Assembly: GCA_003175865.1 (NCBI GenBank)
Contig: PSRF01000301.1
Location: 1-6,689, forward strand
DNA from: Blastocatellia bacterium
GTDB lineage: Bacteria; Acidobacteriota; Blastocatellia; Pyrinomonadales; Pyrinomonadaceae
Length of the DNA: 6,689 nt
Direction: 5' to 3'
Part shown: in pieces, positions 1-5,331 of the stretch
How positions within the stretch are numbered: the first letter of the stretch is position 1
Layout: every line of letters begins with the position of its first letter
Notes under the pieces: model-generated
What the model was told of the DNA's origin: nothing
Seen by the model: the letters and a program-made list of their open reading frames with translations, nothing else
The model's database searches: none
Program-made: the position numbers and the translations under genes

Positions 1-300
1 GAATTACATCGCCAGCTACTGGGTTTCGCATTAGCAGCCGCTGAAGTCTCAGGAAAGCATTGTCGTCGAGATAGTCTGACCTATGTCGTGCGAACGCGGG
101 TAGCTCCACGAAAACAGCCTTCACCACCGCAGAATACTAAAGTCCATATCTATACGCAAATCGCGTATAGAGGCAAGTTGTTAAACTCAGGGAGGTTCAA
201 GCACAAAGTGAGTCCGCAATAGTCACACGCATTGTGTTCTAGCGCTGCCGTCCCGATCTATAGTAACGAAGACAAAGAACTAGTGTGAGAAAGGGGTCGT
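1..300. other. Left-edge intergenic region upstream of the DUF4440-type gene
   Basis: No gene is supported here. One + strand frame (frame 1) is open from the window edge to a TAG at 220-222, but its translation is basic, low in hydrophobic content and resembles no family I know. Another frame ends after ten codons at a TAG (32-34) and could be the tail of an upstream gene; that is too short to judge. The region holds the palindrome at 149-171 and a weak -10-like TATAGT at 259-264 with no good -35 at standard spacing. Confidence 0.4.
149..171. promoter_or_regulatory. Perfect 9-bp-arm palindrome, possible operator or hairpin
   Basis: TCTATACGC (149-157) and GCGTATAGA (163-171) are exact reverse complements separated by the 5-nt spacer AAATC. 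Two 9-bp half-sites of this size suit a dimeric repressor of TetR or GntR type, or an RNA hairpin. No T-run follows on the + strand, so an intrinsic terminator is unlikely in that direction. It lies 129 nt upstream of the DUF4440-type start codon and ahead of the weak -10-like sequence, a plausible place for an operator. The function is inferred from symmetry alone. Confidence 0.4.
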
Positions 301-765
301 ATGACTTTTCGTGTGAATATCGCAGCTGCCGCTTTAGTTTTCCTCGCAAGTGCTGGAGTGAGTACGCAAGTTGTCAATGACAAAACTGACTTACCCGCTC
401 GGCGTAAAGAAGCTTTGATTGAATTGGAAAATAGCTGGCTAAATGCCGAGCATGATCCAAAGTCCCTTGATCGAATTCTCGCTCCGGATTTCATTCATGT
501 CGTCCCGACCGGTGATTTTCTGACAAAGGCACAACACATCTACTACTCAAGTAAACGAATGCCTCCCACCAACCTCAAGCACCGCTTCGATAAGTTAACC
601 GTGCGCATTTACGGTGACGTCGGCATCGTGAATGGAATCGTTATCACGAGTGATGAGAATGCCAAGGACGTGGATCGCACTATCTTCACTGATGTCTTTG
701 CCTATCGCAACGGGCAATGGCAGGCGATTAATGCCCAGGAAAACAAAGTGGAATCAATTAAATAA
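301..765 (+). CDS. Secreted DUF4440 / NTF2-like (SnoaL-fold) protein
   Basis: The 154-residue product has an N-terminal signal peptide: a short basic start (R4), a hydrophobic Ala/Leu/Val core at about residues 7-19, and probable cleavage near residues 20-23. The rest matches the DUF4440 branch of the NTF2-like cone fold in length and pattern: an early helix with W46 and A49, then L60-A-P-D-F, G71 (the turn before T-K), a V-R-I-Y-G-D strand at 101-106, G112, and the closing strand D-V-F-A-Y...G-Q-W-Q (131-141). NTF2-like proteins of this size may be small-molecule enzymes, binding proteins or stress proteins; no catalytic set can be assigned. The export signal suggests a periplasmic or secreted location. 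The start is supported by the purine-rich GAGAAAGGGG a few bases upstream. The broken DUF3175 gene follows after 40 nt on the same strand, so the two may once have been co-transcribed. The family call is firm; the function is unknown. Confidence 0.85.
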   Translation: MTFRVNIAAAALVFLASAGVSTQVVNDKTDLPARRKEALIELENSWLNAEHDPKSLDRILAPDFIHVVPTGDFLTKAQHIYYSSKRMPPTNLKHRFDKLTVRIYGDVGIVNGIVITSDENAKDVDRTIFTDVFAYRNGQWQAINAQENKVESIK

Positions 766-805
766 CACAACAAACGTGACATTAGTCAGCTAGAAGAACG
801 GAGTA

Positions 806-1102
806 ATGACTAAACAGAAGGCCAAACGCTGATCAAAGAAGGTGACTGAATCCAGCAACGCGCTGGATTTGGAATCGAAAGTGTTCTCCCAACGCGATCC
901 GAAAACGATAGCGAGGTCACTAAAACGATCTGCCGACCGCAGCCGGCGTCGCAAGTCATCGCCTTTCCGCTCGGCAATGTCGATGCTCACCTTTTATATA
1001 AACCGCGCCGGCGACAAGCTTTCGCAAACGCAACGACGACGATTGGAAAAGGCGAAGGATGAATTGAGAGTTCTGTATGGAAGACCCGTCAAGGCCAATT
1101 GA
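806..1102 (+). pseudogene. DUF3175-family gene interrupted by an in-frame TGA at codon 9
   Basis: From ATG 806, preceded by GGAG at 800-803, the frame reads M-T-K-Q-K-A-K-R, then TGA (830-832), then S-K-K-V-T-E-S-S-N-A-L-D-L-E and on to a TGA at 1100-1102. The continuation carries what I recall as DUF3175 hallmarks: SNALDLE, a KTIARSLKRSAD..RRRKSSPFRSAMSMLTFYINRAG core, and a C-terminal RLEKAKDELR..YGR helix. The family is small (about 90-100 residues), basic and of unknown function. In relatives as I remember them, the residue before S-x-x-V-T is tryptophan (K-W-S or R-W-S), so TGG to TGA is the simplest explanation. Apart from this codon the frame is intact and the gene is full length. The only downstream start, GTG 842, would skip the N-terminal motif and has a purine run directly abutting it, too close for a normal ribosome binding site. 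Alternatives are UGA readthrough, a sequencing error, or genuine use of GTG 842 giving 86 residues. Confidence 0.75.
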
Positions 1103-1130
1103 TGTTTGCCAAATATTGAGATCAGGACAG

Positions 1131-1203
1131 GAGCGAAGCGACTGCTTTTAAACTAAAGCTCAACGCCGAGTCGAAACACGAGCGAAGCGACCGGGTACCG
1201 GTC
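1131..1203. repeat. REP-like patch: 12-bp direct repeat plus GACCGG hairpin
   Basis: GAGCGAAGCGAC occurs at 1131-1142 and again at 1180-1191. The second copy runs straight into a GACCGG-GTA-CCGGTC hairpin (1189-1203). The stretch GAGCGAAGCGACCGGGTA (1180-1197) also resembles GAGCGGTAGCGACGGGTA inside the long hairpin at 2254-2271, differing by small changes. A shared GAGCG-n-AGCGAC-n-GGGTA core at two intergenic sites suggests a dispersed palindromic repeat family. Genome-wide copies were not available to confirm this. Confidence 0.4.
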
Positions 1204-1500
1204 CAATTCCAATAAGACATGCACCCATAACCAATCGATGAACCAAGTCCGTTGAATTCTTCAGAGGATCTCGCAAGAATCTGACGGTCTGGTGTTACCA
1301 GGCAAATCACTTTCATCTTGCTCTCCAGGTTCGCCTCCTGCGAAACAGTCGTTAAATGAATTCGTACGCTATTCCCCCTTTCTCTTGTCGGAGCGGCGGA
1401 CGCTGCCACTATAAAGAGGAAACACTTCACGTTCACTTAACACACTCTTTGCGTCGCGGCTGGCGCGACTCGCGTCATAGCACCGTTCGAAAATTCATAA

Positions 1501-1559
1501 GACAGACAACGCCGGAGATGTCCGGTGCAAGTGCTGTGGAGCTACATCGCAGCCCTGTC
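1501..1559 (+). promoter_or_regulatory. Foldable leader (three-way-junction candidate) ahead of the beta-barrel gene
   Basis: GACAG (1501-1505) can pair with CTGTC (1555-1559), enclosing two local hairpins: CCGGA-GATG-TCCGG (1512-1525) and GCTGTG/CGCAGC with one G.U pair and a 9-nt loop (1533-1553). The structure ends 9 nt before the AAGGAG at 1569-1574. It matches no riboswitch class I know. The individual stems are short, so it could be chance or a simple stabilising or translation-modulating leader. Confidence 0.3.
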
Positions 1560-1580
1560 GCATAAACCAAGGAGTTCTAA

Positions 1581-2207
1581 ATGAGGAAATTCGTTTTTTT
1601 GATGCTGACTATTCTCTTCAGCGTGGCATCATCCTTAGCGCAGACTGAAAAGAAGTTCGAGCTGTTTGGTGGCTACACTTTTGAAAACATCGACAGCGGA
1701 ATTCGTAGTGAGGACATTGGTACAAACACCACACTTGATAATCGTTTCAACGCAAATGGTTTTCGCGTTGCTGCCACAGGTTACTTCACCAAACACATCG
1801 GGATTACTGGAGACTTCTCCGCGCATTTCGATAATCGAAACGATGTCTTCGACAGTACAACTGGCGAGTCGAAGTTCCGGCTGTACAACTTTACCGGCGG
1901 CCCTCAGTTTCGGTTTATCAATACTACTCGTTTTACGCCTTTCGTTCAGACACTGGCAGGCATTGCACGTAGAAACTTGTCCGAATCGTTTTCTGGCAAT
2001 GGAACTGACGTAACGGATGACAAGACGAGCTTCGCTTTGAAGCTTGGCGGAGGCGTTGATTATAAACTAAGTGACAGGTTCTCGTTGCGGATCTTCCAGA
2101 TGAACTACAACCCTGTGTTCCTGCGAAGCCGCATCGTCGACGGATTCACGGTTCCAGATCGTACGTTGAATGGATTCGAGTTTTCGACGGGAATTGTGAT
2201 CAAGTGA
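1581..2207 (+). CDS. Outer-membrane beta-barrel protein (OmpA-barrel/OMP_b-brl-like)
   Basis: The 208-residue product starts with a clear signal peptide: R2-K3, a hydrophobic core to about residue 18, and cleavage after S-L-A20. The mature part is a run of alternating strands typical of a small eight-stranded barrel. It opens with K-F-E-L-F-G-G-Y-T-F, then a G-F-R-V-A-A-T-G-Y-F hairpin, G-P-Q-F-R-F, T-P-F-V-Q-T-L-A-G, and L-K-L-G-G-G-V-D-Y-K-L-S-D-R-F-S-L-R, and ends at N-G-F-E-F-S-T-G-I-V-I-K. The GGY start, the GPQF..TPF..GVAR-like centre and the FALKLGGGVDYKL segment are as in the outer-membrane beta-barrel proteins abundant in Acidobacteriota. Role: likely an outer-membrane structural or binding protein; no substrate can be named. 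AAGGAG at 1569-1574 sits 6 nt before the ATG, fixing the start. The 131-nt hairpin at 2229-2359 begins 21 nt after the stop codon and could form the 3' end of this transcript. Confidence 0.88.
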   Translation: MRKFVFLMLTILFSVASSLAQTEKKFELFGGYTFENIDSGIRSEDIGTNTTLDNRFNANGFRVAATGYFTKHIGITGDFSAHFDNRNDVFDSTTGESKFRLYNFTGGPQFRFINTTRFTPFVQTLAGIARRNLSESFSGNGTDVTDDKTSFALKLGGGVDYKLSDRFSLRIFQMNYNPVFLRSRIVDGFTVPDRTLNGFEFSTGIVIK

Positions 2208-2228
2208 AGCCATAAACGCGCCAAGAGC

Positions 2229-2359
2229 AAATGCGGCCGTAATGGAGAACCCAGAGCGGTAGCGACGGGTAGTTACAAGTCAACTTGATGATTGCTCGCT
2301 CACGTTGACTGGTACCTACTCGTCGCTATCGTTCTGCGTTCTCCATCATGGTCGTATTT
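2229..2359 (+). repeat. 131-nt long imperfect hairpin (MITE/REP-like element or RNA hairpin)
   Basis: The left arm (2229-2288) pairs with the right arm (2300-2359) nearly end to end. The blocks are 2229-2240 with 2348-2359, 2242-2272 with 2316-2346 (one C-C mismatch), 2274-2276 with 2312-2314, AGTCAAC (2278-2284) with GTTGACT (2304-2310), and TGA (2286-2288) with TCA (2300-2302). That gives about 55 pairs around an 11-nt terminal loop. Six pairs are G.T, all with G in the left arm, so they are wobble pairs only in RNA copied from the + strand sense. The element starts 21 nt after the beta-barrel gene. No T-run follows. No clear target-site duplication is visible; ATAAAC at 2212-2217 and 2371-2376 is a weak candidate. 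It may be a non-autonomous mobile element, a REP-type doublet, or a 3' UTR hairpin protecting or terminating the mRNA. Confidence 0.7.
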
Positions 2360-2450
2360 ATTTAGAAACAATAAACACAAACAAGAACACCTATGCTTCA
2401 CGCGAAGTTCGAATGAAGCTCAAACTTCAGCCTGAACCCATGCGAACACG

Positions 2451-2518
2451 ATCACGATTGCCGCAAGCCCAGAGCGTGTCGCCTTTTCGATTTAGAACCG
2501 ATCGGCCGGAATCGTGAT
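2451..2518. repeat. Inverted repeat ATCACGATT/AATCGTGAT
   Basis: ATCACGATT (2451-2459) is the exact reverse complement of AATCGTGAT (2510-2518). With a single-base bulge at G2460, CCG (2461-2463) pairs with CGG (2507-2509), making a 12-bp stem around a 43-nt loop. The right arm lies inside the small - strand ORF. Its meaning is unknown; it could be part of a larger - strand RNA fold or a decayed element end. Confidence 0.35.
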
Positions 2519-2575
2519 GCGTCTTCTGATACTAAAACAAATTGCGTAGCCGAATAAGCTAAACGCGATTGTCAT
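2492..2575 (-). CDS. Candidate 27-residue small membrane-type protein
   Basis: From ATG 2575 the - strand frame encodes 27 residues beginning M-T-I-A-F-S-L-F-G-Y-A-I-C-F-S-I, followed by R-R-R and a short polar tail ending at TAA (2492-2494). The first 16 residues are hydrophobic and the following arginines would mark the cytoplasmic side, the pattern of a tiny single-pass membrane peptide. The Shine-Dalgarno sequence is canonical: AAGGAG (+ coordinates 2582-2587) lies 6 nt before the ATG. An overlapping upstream ATG (2579) gives only six codons. The ORF lies directly downstream of the structured-RNA candidate on the same strand, so it could be the gene controlled by it or a leader peptide. 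It could also be the decayed remnant of a longer gene. I recognise no family. Confidence 0.4.
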   Translation of the reverse strand: MTIAFSLFGYAICFSIRRRITIPADRF

Positions 2576-2638
2576 GCATTTCTCCTTGGGGGACCTTGAG
2601 AGGTGGTAAGACATCCGTCAATATAATAAATGCGAGTT

Positions 2639-2804
2639 CGTGGGCCATCGGAGCACTTTGCCTTTATCAATGGCAGTTTCCTGCCATGCTCTCATGAGGA
2701 CGGACACCTTAAATTCCAGCGGCGGGACGCCTCCCACAGCGTCCCACCACCAAGTGGTTACGTGTCCTCACCCACGCAACCTTTAGCCCGTCTATGACGA
2801 CGGG
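2639..2804 (-). ncRNA. Unidentified structured RNA / possible cis-regulatory leader
   Basis: Read on the - strand, the segment folds into a consistent branched structure. A 5' hairpin has CCCGTC/GACGGG arms (2787-2792, 2799-2804). A three-way junction is closed by P1 CGTGGG/CCCACG (2771-2776 with 2639-2644). P1 is directly followed by P2 TGAGGAC/GTCCTCA (2764-2770 with 2695-2701), which encloses a strong hairpin P3 (2739-2753 with 2716-2730): twelve pairs including two G.U, extended by three wobble pairs. The third branch is P4 GAGC/GCTC (2688-2691 with 2651-2654), topped by P5 ATGGCAG-GAAA-CTGCCAT (2670-2687). The P5 loop is a GNRA tetraloop only on the - strand, and the P3 wobbles would be A.C mismatches on the + strand; both favour - strand transcription. 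About 50 nt of unpaired, partly AT-rich linker leads to the AAGGAG of the 27-codon ORF. It does not match TPP, FMN, cobalamin, SAM, lysine, c-di-GMP, ykkC, RNase P, tmRNA or group II intron hallmarks known to me. Confidence 0.45.
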
Positions 2805-2820
2805 GGGTGCCGCACGATTG

Positions 2821-3331
2821 AGCGATTAAATTATGACTACGAAAACCGATCGTACTTTTAGACAGGATAAGACTGTGATGAAATCTGCCGCGTAGAAAAC
2901 GAAAAGACTTTAGTCTCTTGGCAATTCAAAGGCCGCAGAGAGTTTGATGAAAAGTCCCGTGGTTTCTTGCTACTGGTACCGTGTTTGAGTAGATATTTGT
3001 CCAGCACGTAGACTCCAAATCTGAACTTTGGACCATCTATTTAGCGCCTTAGAACACTGACAGAGGGAACTCTCTTCTTGGATCTATCGCTACATTTCTG
3101 GTCCAATATCGTCGGGCCAATCTCTAATCGAAGTAGCCAAAATAGGCAAAGAGAACCCTGATCTTACGTCTTTCCAGAGGAAGACAGACATGTTCTACAG
3201 GAAGCGGACGTTATAGAAGACTCTCGAGAAACTGAAAACGAAAGATGCGCCAAAGTAGCTCTTTTTTTATAACTCAGCGCTCAACTTCATCTACTTGATC
3301 TCTCGGATAACTCAAAAGGCAGGTCAATCCC
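2821..3331. other. Gene-poor spacer upstream of the OmpA-like gene
   Basis: No ORF with a credible start and ribosome binding site was found on either strand. Visible details are small: a - strand -10-like CATAAT at 2830-2835 upstream of the structured RNA, without a good -35; a TCCAAA/TTTGGA hairpin near 3013-3031; an 8-bp inverted repeat TTGGACCA/TGGTCCAA (3028-3035, 3099-3106); and a run of seven T (3262-3268) leading into TATAAC (3268-3273). TATAAC is a one-mismatch -10 box about 58 nt before the OmpA-like start but lacks a recognisable -35. The rest looks like unconstrained or decayed DNA. Confidence 0.45.
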
Positions 3332-4261
3332 ATGACATTCAGAAGAACAGGACCCGGGCGATTCGAAATTGACTCACGGTACAACGGGGCGGGTATGCTC
3401 AAAGCATCCTTGTACAATTTCGATTTCGATGACATGAACACCACCAACTTGAAGTTGGAACATGCTGACTTTCTCAGGACCAGGGCTGTCCCGCTGCTGA
3501 CAGGGAACCGAGGGAAAATCTGGCTGGAGGGTCATGCAAGCAAGATAGGAACAAACGATTACAACTTAAGGCTGTCACGGCGGCGCGTACAGCGGGTAGT
3601 CGAATTTCTCACTGCAAATGGAGTCACCGGAAGCCAAATTCAGCCAGACGCGGTCGGGGAAGAACGGTCCACTTCCCGTTTGAGCGATGATGAGCTGGAC
3701 CGGTCGGTAGCGTTCTTGATTCTTCCGAGGGCACACCGGGATCCGCCACCGCCACGTGTAGTTCCTTCTCCTCCGTCGGTGACTGCCAGGTTCCGCTTAC
3801 GACTCCTTGGGGAAATGACCCTAACTGGAATCCCAAAGTTCCGACCACCGCGAGGCCGATTTGGTGGTGGACCTGCGACTGATGCCATGGTGTTTGAGAT
3901 CCAGGATGTTGAGCACCGCCTGTCAGCGTTCTATGGGTACAGCGGTTTGGGAATCGGCGTCGGATTTAATGCAGCTTGGCTGTCCGCAACTGATGCCGGA
4001 CCGTGGAACGAGTTTACGACCTCCGCCCCGATGAACGTCGGAGACTTTGGAGGACTTACACGATTCACGACGGGAGGTGGCGGGAACTACACGGTCAACT
4101 GGTTACACATGATGGGTACGCCGCATGGAGTGAAGTCCGTGTACATTATGATCAACACCGGGACCACATACGGAGGTGGTGCTACCACCACTGTGGGACC
4201 CCTGCAGCGGATCGCCGGACCGATGCCGGCAGGAACACAATTGAAAGCTTTCAGCAAGTAG
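3332..4261 (+). CDS. OmpA-like domain protein fused to a glycine-rich C-terminal domain, no signal peptide
   Basis: The 309-residue product has no signal peptide or membrane segment. Residues 26-130 form an OmpA-like (OmpA/MotB C-terminal) domain: an L-Y-N-F-D-F-D strand, L-K-x-E-H-x-x-F-L-R-T, the E-G-H-A-S-K-I-G motif (66-73), D-Y-N-L-R-L-S-R-R-R-V (76-86), N-G-V and D-A-V-G-E (106-110). In peptidoglycan-binding OmpA domains the motif is GHTD and LSxxRA. Here the Asp is Ser70 while the Arg (R85) remains, so classical diaminopimelate binding is doubtful. A linker rich in Pro (137-149) leads to a C-terminal domain (151-300) with F-E-I-x-D-V, L-S-A-F-Y-G-Y-S-G-L-G-I-G-V-G, G-P-W-N-E-F-T-T-S-A-P, R-F-T-T-G-G-G-G and T-G-T-T-Y-G-G-G. 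I know no function for it. Similar signal-less OmpA-like proteins occur near extracellular contractile injection systems as I recall them, so an exported cargo is one hypothesis. An in-frame stop 24 nt upstream (TAA 3308-3310) makes ATG 3332 the first possible ATG; the AGG at 3321-3323 is a modest ribosome binding site. Confidence 0.75.
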   Translation: MTFRRTGPGRFEIDSRYNGAGMLKASLYNFDFDDMNTTNLKLEHADFLRTRAVPLLTGNRGKIWLEGHASKIGTNDYNLRLSRRRVQRVVEFLTANGVTGSQIQPDAVGEERSTSRLSDDELDRSVAFLILPRAHRDPPPPRVVPSPPSVTARFRLRLLGEMTLTGIPKFRPPRGRFGGGPATDAMVFEIQDVEHRLSAFYGYSGLGIGVGFNAAWLSATDAGPWNEFTTSAPMNVGDFGGLTRFTTGGGGNYTVNWLHMMGTPHGVKSVYIMINTGTTYGGGATTTVGPLQRIAGPMPAGTQLKAFSK

Positions 4262-4283
4262 CCGCACAAGAGTTCTGGTTCGA

Positions 4284-4303
4284 CGTTCGCAAGTCTTGCA
4301 ACG
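4284..4303. terminator. Small hairpin between convergent genes, possible weak terminator
   Basis: CGTT (4284-4287) pairs with AACG (4300-4303), and GCAA (4289-4292) pairs with TTGC (4296-4299) around GTC, with C4288 bulged. It sits in the 72-nt gap between the converging OmpA-like and C-x10-C genes. No T-run follows on either strand, so an intrinsic terminator is not established. Confidence 0.2.
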
Positions 4304-4333
4304 ACCTGGCGGCCAATGATGCACAGTCTGAAC

Positions 4334-5071
4334 TTACGCTGTCGCAATTGAGCTGATCGCGGTAAGTAAGCATTGCGCCGCCTGCGCAGCCCACTCAGCG
4401 CCACACTGTACCTCAGCGGCAAGGTTCGGGAACATTTGGTTGCGCGCCCTCATTACGCACTCCGAACGCTTTTTATTTGCAGCTTCCTGGCATGCCTCAA
4501 CCGCCTCCAAAAACCTTATGAATTCAGCGAACTCGTCCAAGAATTCTCCAAACGCGACAAAATCGGCGTAACCGACCAGCAAGGCGAAAACAAGAGCGAA
4601 ATCTGGAAAAAGATTTTTGCAGTTTGCAAAGGGATCAGATACGGGCTGTTTTCGGCGAGCGCGCTCATGTTTCCCACTGACGTGCATGAGTCGATCTGCA
4701 AGTGACCGAAGTCTTGCCGCGTCTGCCTCAACACTCTGCCGCAAGCGGATACTGAACAACTGGGCCACCTCAAGCTTGCGTAGTGAGTTGCGATTTGTTC
4801 TTAGCTGTTTAATTAAGGCTACGGTCGCAGCTTTATCAGGGCACACTCTCCGTAACGCCGTCATAAAGGAGTAATCGTTGAGTCCCGTAGCGATAAGTTG
4901 TGAACCAACGAATTTCAAATTCGGAGCCTCTCGATCGATATTAGTCAACACACTTCTCAGCACATCCGAATTTTCGAGATTCATCGAGCCGACCGCGGAT
5001 ATCGCGCGCATTGCGTTTTGATAACGGATCGCATTGGTCCGTACAGTCATCGAATTGAGGGGCGCTTTCAT
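4334..5071 (-). CDS. Helical protein of unknown function with twin C-x10-C C-terminus
   Basis: The product has 245 residues if it starts at ATG 5071, or 247 from the upstream ATG 5077. AGGA (+ 5080-5083) lies 8 nt before the inner ATG but only 2 nt before the outer one, so the inner start is preferred. The frame is long and uninterrupted, and no signal peptide is evident. Residues 1-150 look like basic amphipathic helices with several V/L-R-x-L and R-N-A/S segments. A hydrophobic, acidic stretch follows (F-A-L-V-F-A-L-L-V-G-Y-A-D-F-V-A-F-G-E-F) at about 155-175, then a helical tail with C194, C205, C223 and C234 spaced C-x10-C, x17, C-x10-C. Such spacing suits an antiparallel helical hairpin held by two disulfides, which would imply an oxidising final location. 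I recognise no family. The gene converges on the OmpA-like gene, so the two are not co-transcribed, though they may be partners. It is probably real by length and ribosome binding site, but it is an orphan as far as I can see. Confidence 0.6.
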   Translation of the reverse strand: MKAPLNSMTVRTNAIRYQNAMRAISAVGSMNLENSDVLRSVLTNIDREAPNLKFVGSQLIATGLNDYSFMTALRRVCPDKAATVALIKQLRTNRNSLRKLEVAQLFSIRLRQSVEADAARLRSLADRLMHVSGKHERARRKQPVSDPFANCKNLFPDFALVFALLVGYADFVAFGEFLDEFAEFIRFLEAVEACQEAANKKRSECVMRARNQMFPNLAAEVQCGAEWAAQAAQCLLTAISSIATA

Positions 5072-5077
5072 AATCAT

Positions 5078-5331
5078 GTTCCTATGTGATGATGCGATGA
5101 AACGAAATATGAATTCGAGCGACTCCGCTATCGTGAGTCACCTTCATTAAGCGATGGCACACTCGACTGGACTTAAATCTAATTCCAGGAACACCAGCAT
5201 CGATCGCCGCACAAATACCTGGGCATGCTGACAGTCTTCCTAATGGTGTATGGCTCCGGAAGCGTGTTTCGATCCGCAATCGTTTTTCGCGGAGTTAGCA
5301 AAGAGAAAAATTTTCGTGGAGGAGAGTCTGG
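5078..5331. other. Intergenic region upstream of the C-x10-C gene
   Basis: This presumably carries the promoter of the - strand C-x10-C gene, but no convincing -35/-10 pair was found. Two overlapping - strand frames (5082-5279, 5179-5370) lack good ribosome binding sites and family resemblance. A short GACTC/GAGTC inverted repeat lies near 5120-5140. I see nothing else. Confidence 0.35.

Larger units (their letters stand above)
1103..1580. other. Intergenic region between the DUF3175 pseudogene and the beta-barrel gene
   Basis: The stretch holds a REP-like patch (1131-1203), a GC hairpin with GTCGCG/CGCGAC arms and a 5-nt loop (1453-1469), the leader structure at 1501-1559, and the ribosome binding site of the next gene. 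A - strand frame at 1122-1436 starts with GTG and has a signal-peptide-like first 15 residues. It lacks a convincing Shine-Dalgarno sequence and runs through the repeat patch, so I do not call it. No clear sigma70 promoter was found. Confidence 0.5.

Noticed and set aside
1..222. Frame open from the left edge to TAG at 220-222 (+ strand, frame 1)
   Set aside because: The translation is basic with no family resemblance and runs through the palindrome at 149-171. An open frame of 73 codons without a defined start is within chance.
1122..1436. - strand ORF with a signal-peptide-like N-terminus
   Set aside because: It starts with GTG, lacks a Shine-Dalgarno sequence, passes through the REP-like patch, and its body matches nothing.
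1356..1565. + strand 69-codon ORF before the beta-barrel gene
   Set aside because: No ribosome binding site, skewed Arg/Ser/His-rich composition, and it spans the leader hairpins.
2229..2359. Reading the long hairpin as an ordinary intrinsic terminator of the beta-barrel gene
   Set aside because: The stem is far longer than usual and no U-tract follows; an element-type or stabilising hairpin fits better.
2305..2517. + strand 70-codon ORF
   Set aside because: It begins inside the long hairpin, has no ribosome binding site and has low-complexity polar composition.
2639..2804. Possible group II intron fragment, IS110 bridge RNA or OMEGA RNA
   Set aside because: No reverse transcriptase, recombinase, IscB or TnpB gene is in the window, and no domain V-like motif is visible.
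3249..3273. Run of seven T as an intrinsic terminator
   Set aside because: No GC-rich stem directly precedes it. It fits better as an AT-rich segment leading into the TATAAC -10-like box.
4003..4356. + strand 117-codon ORF overlapping the end of the OmpA-like gene
   Set aside because: It lies mostly in another frame of a well-supported gene and runs into the converging gene; no family resemblance.
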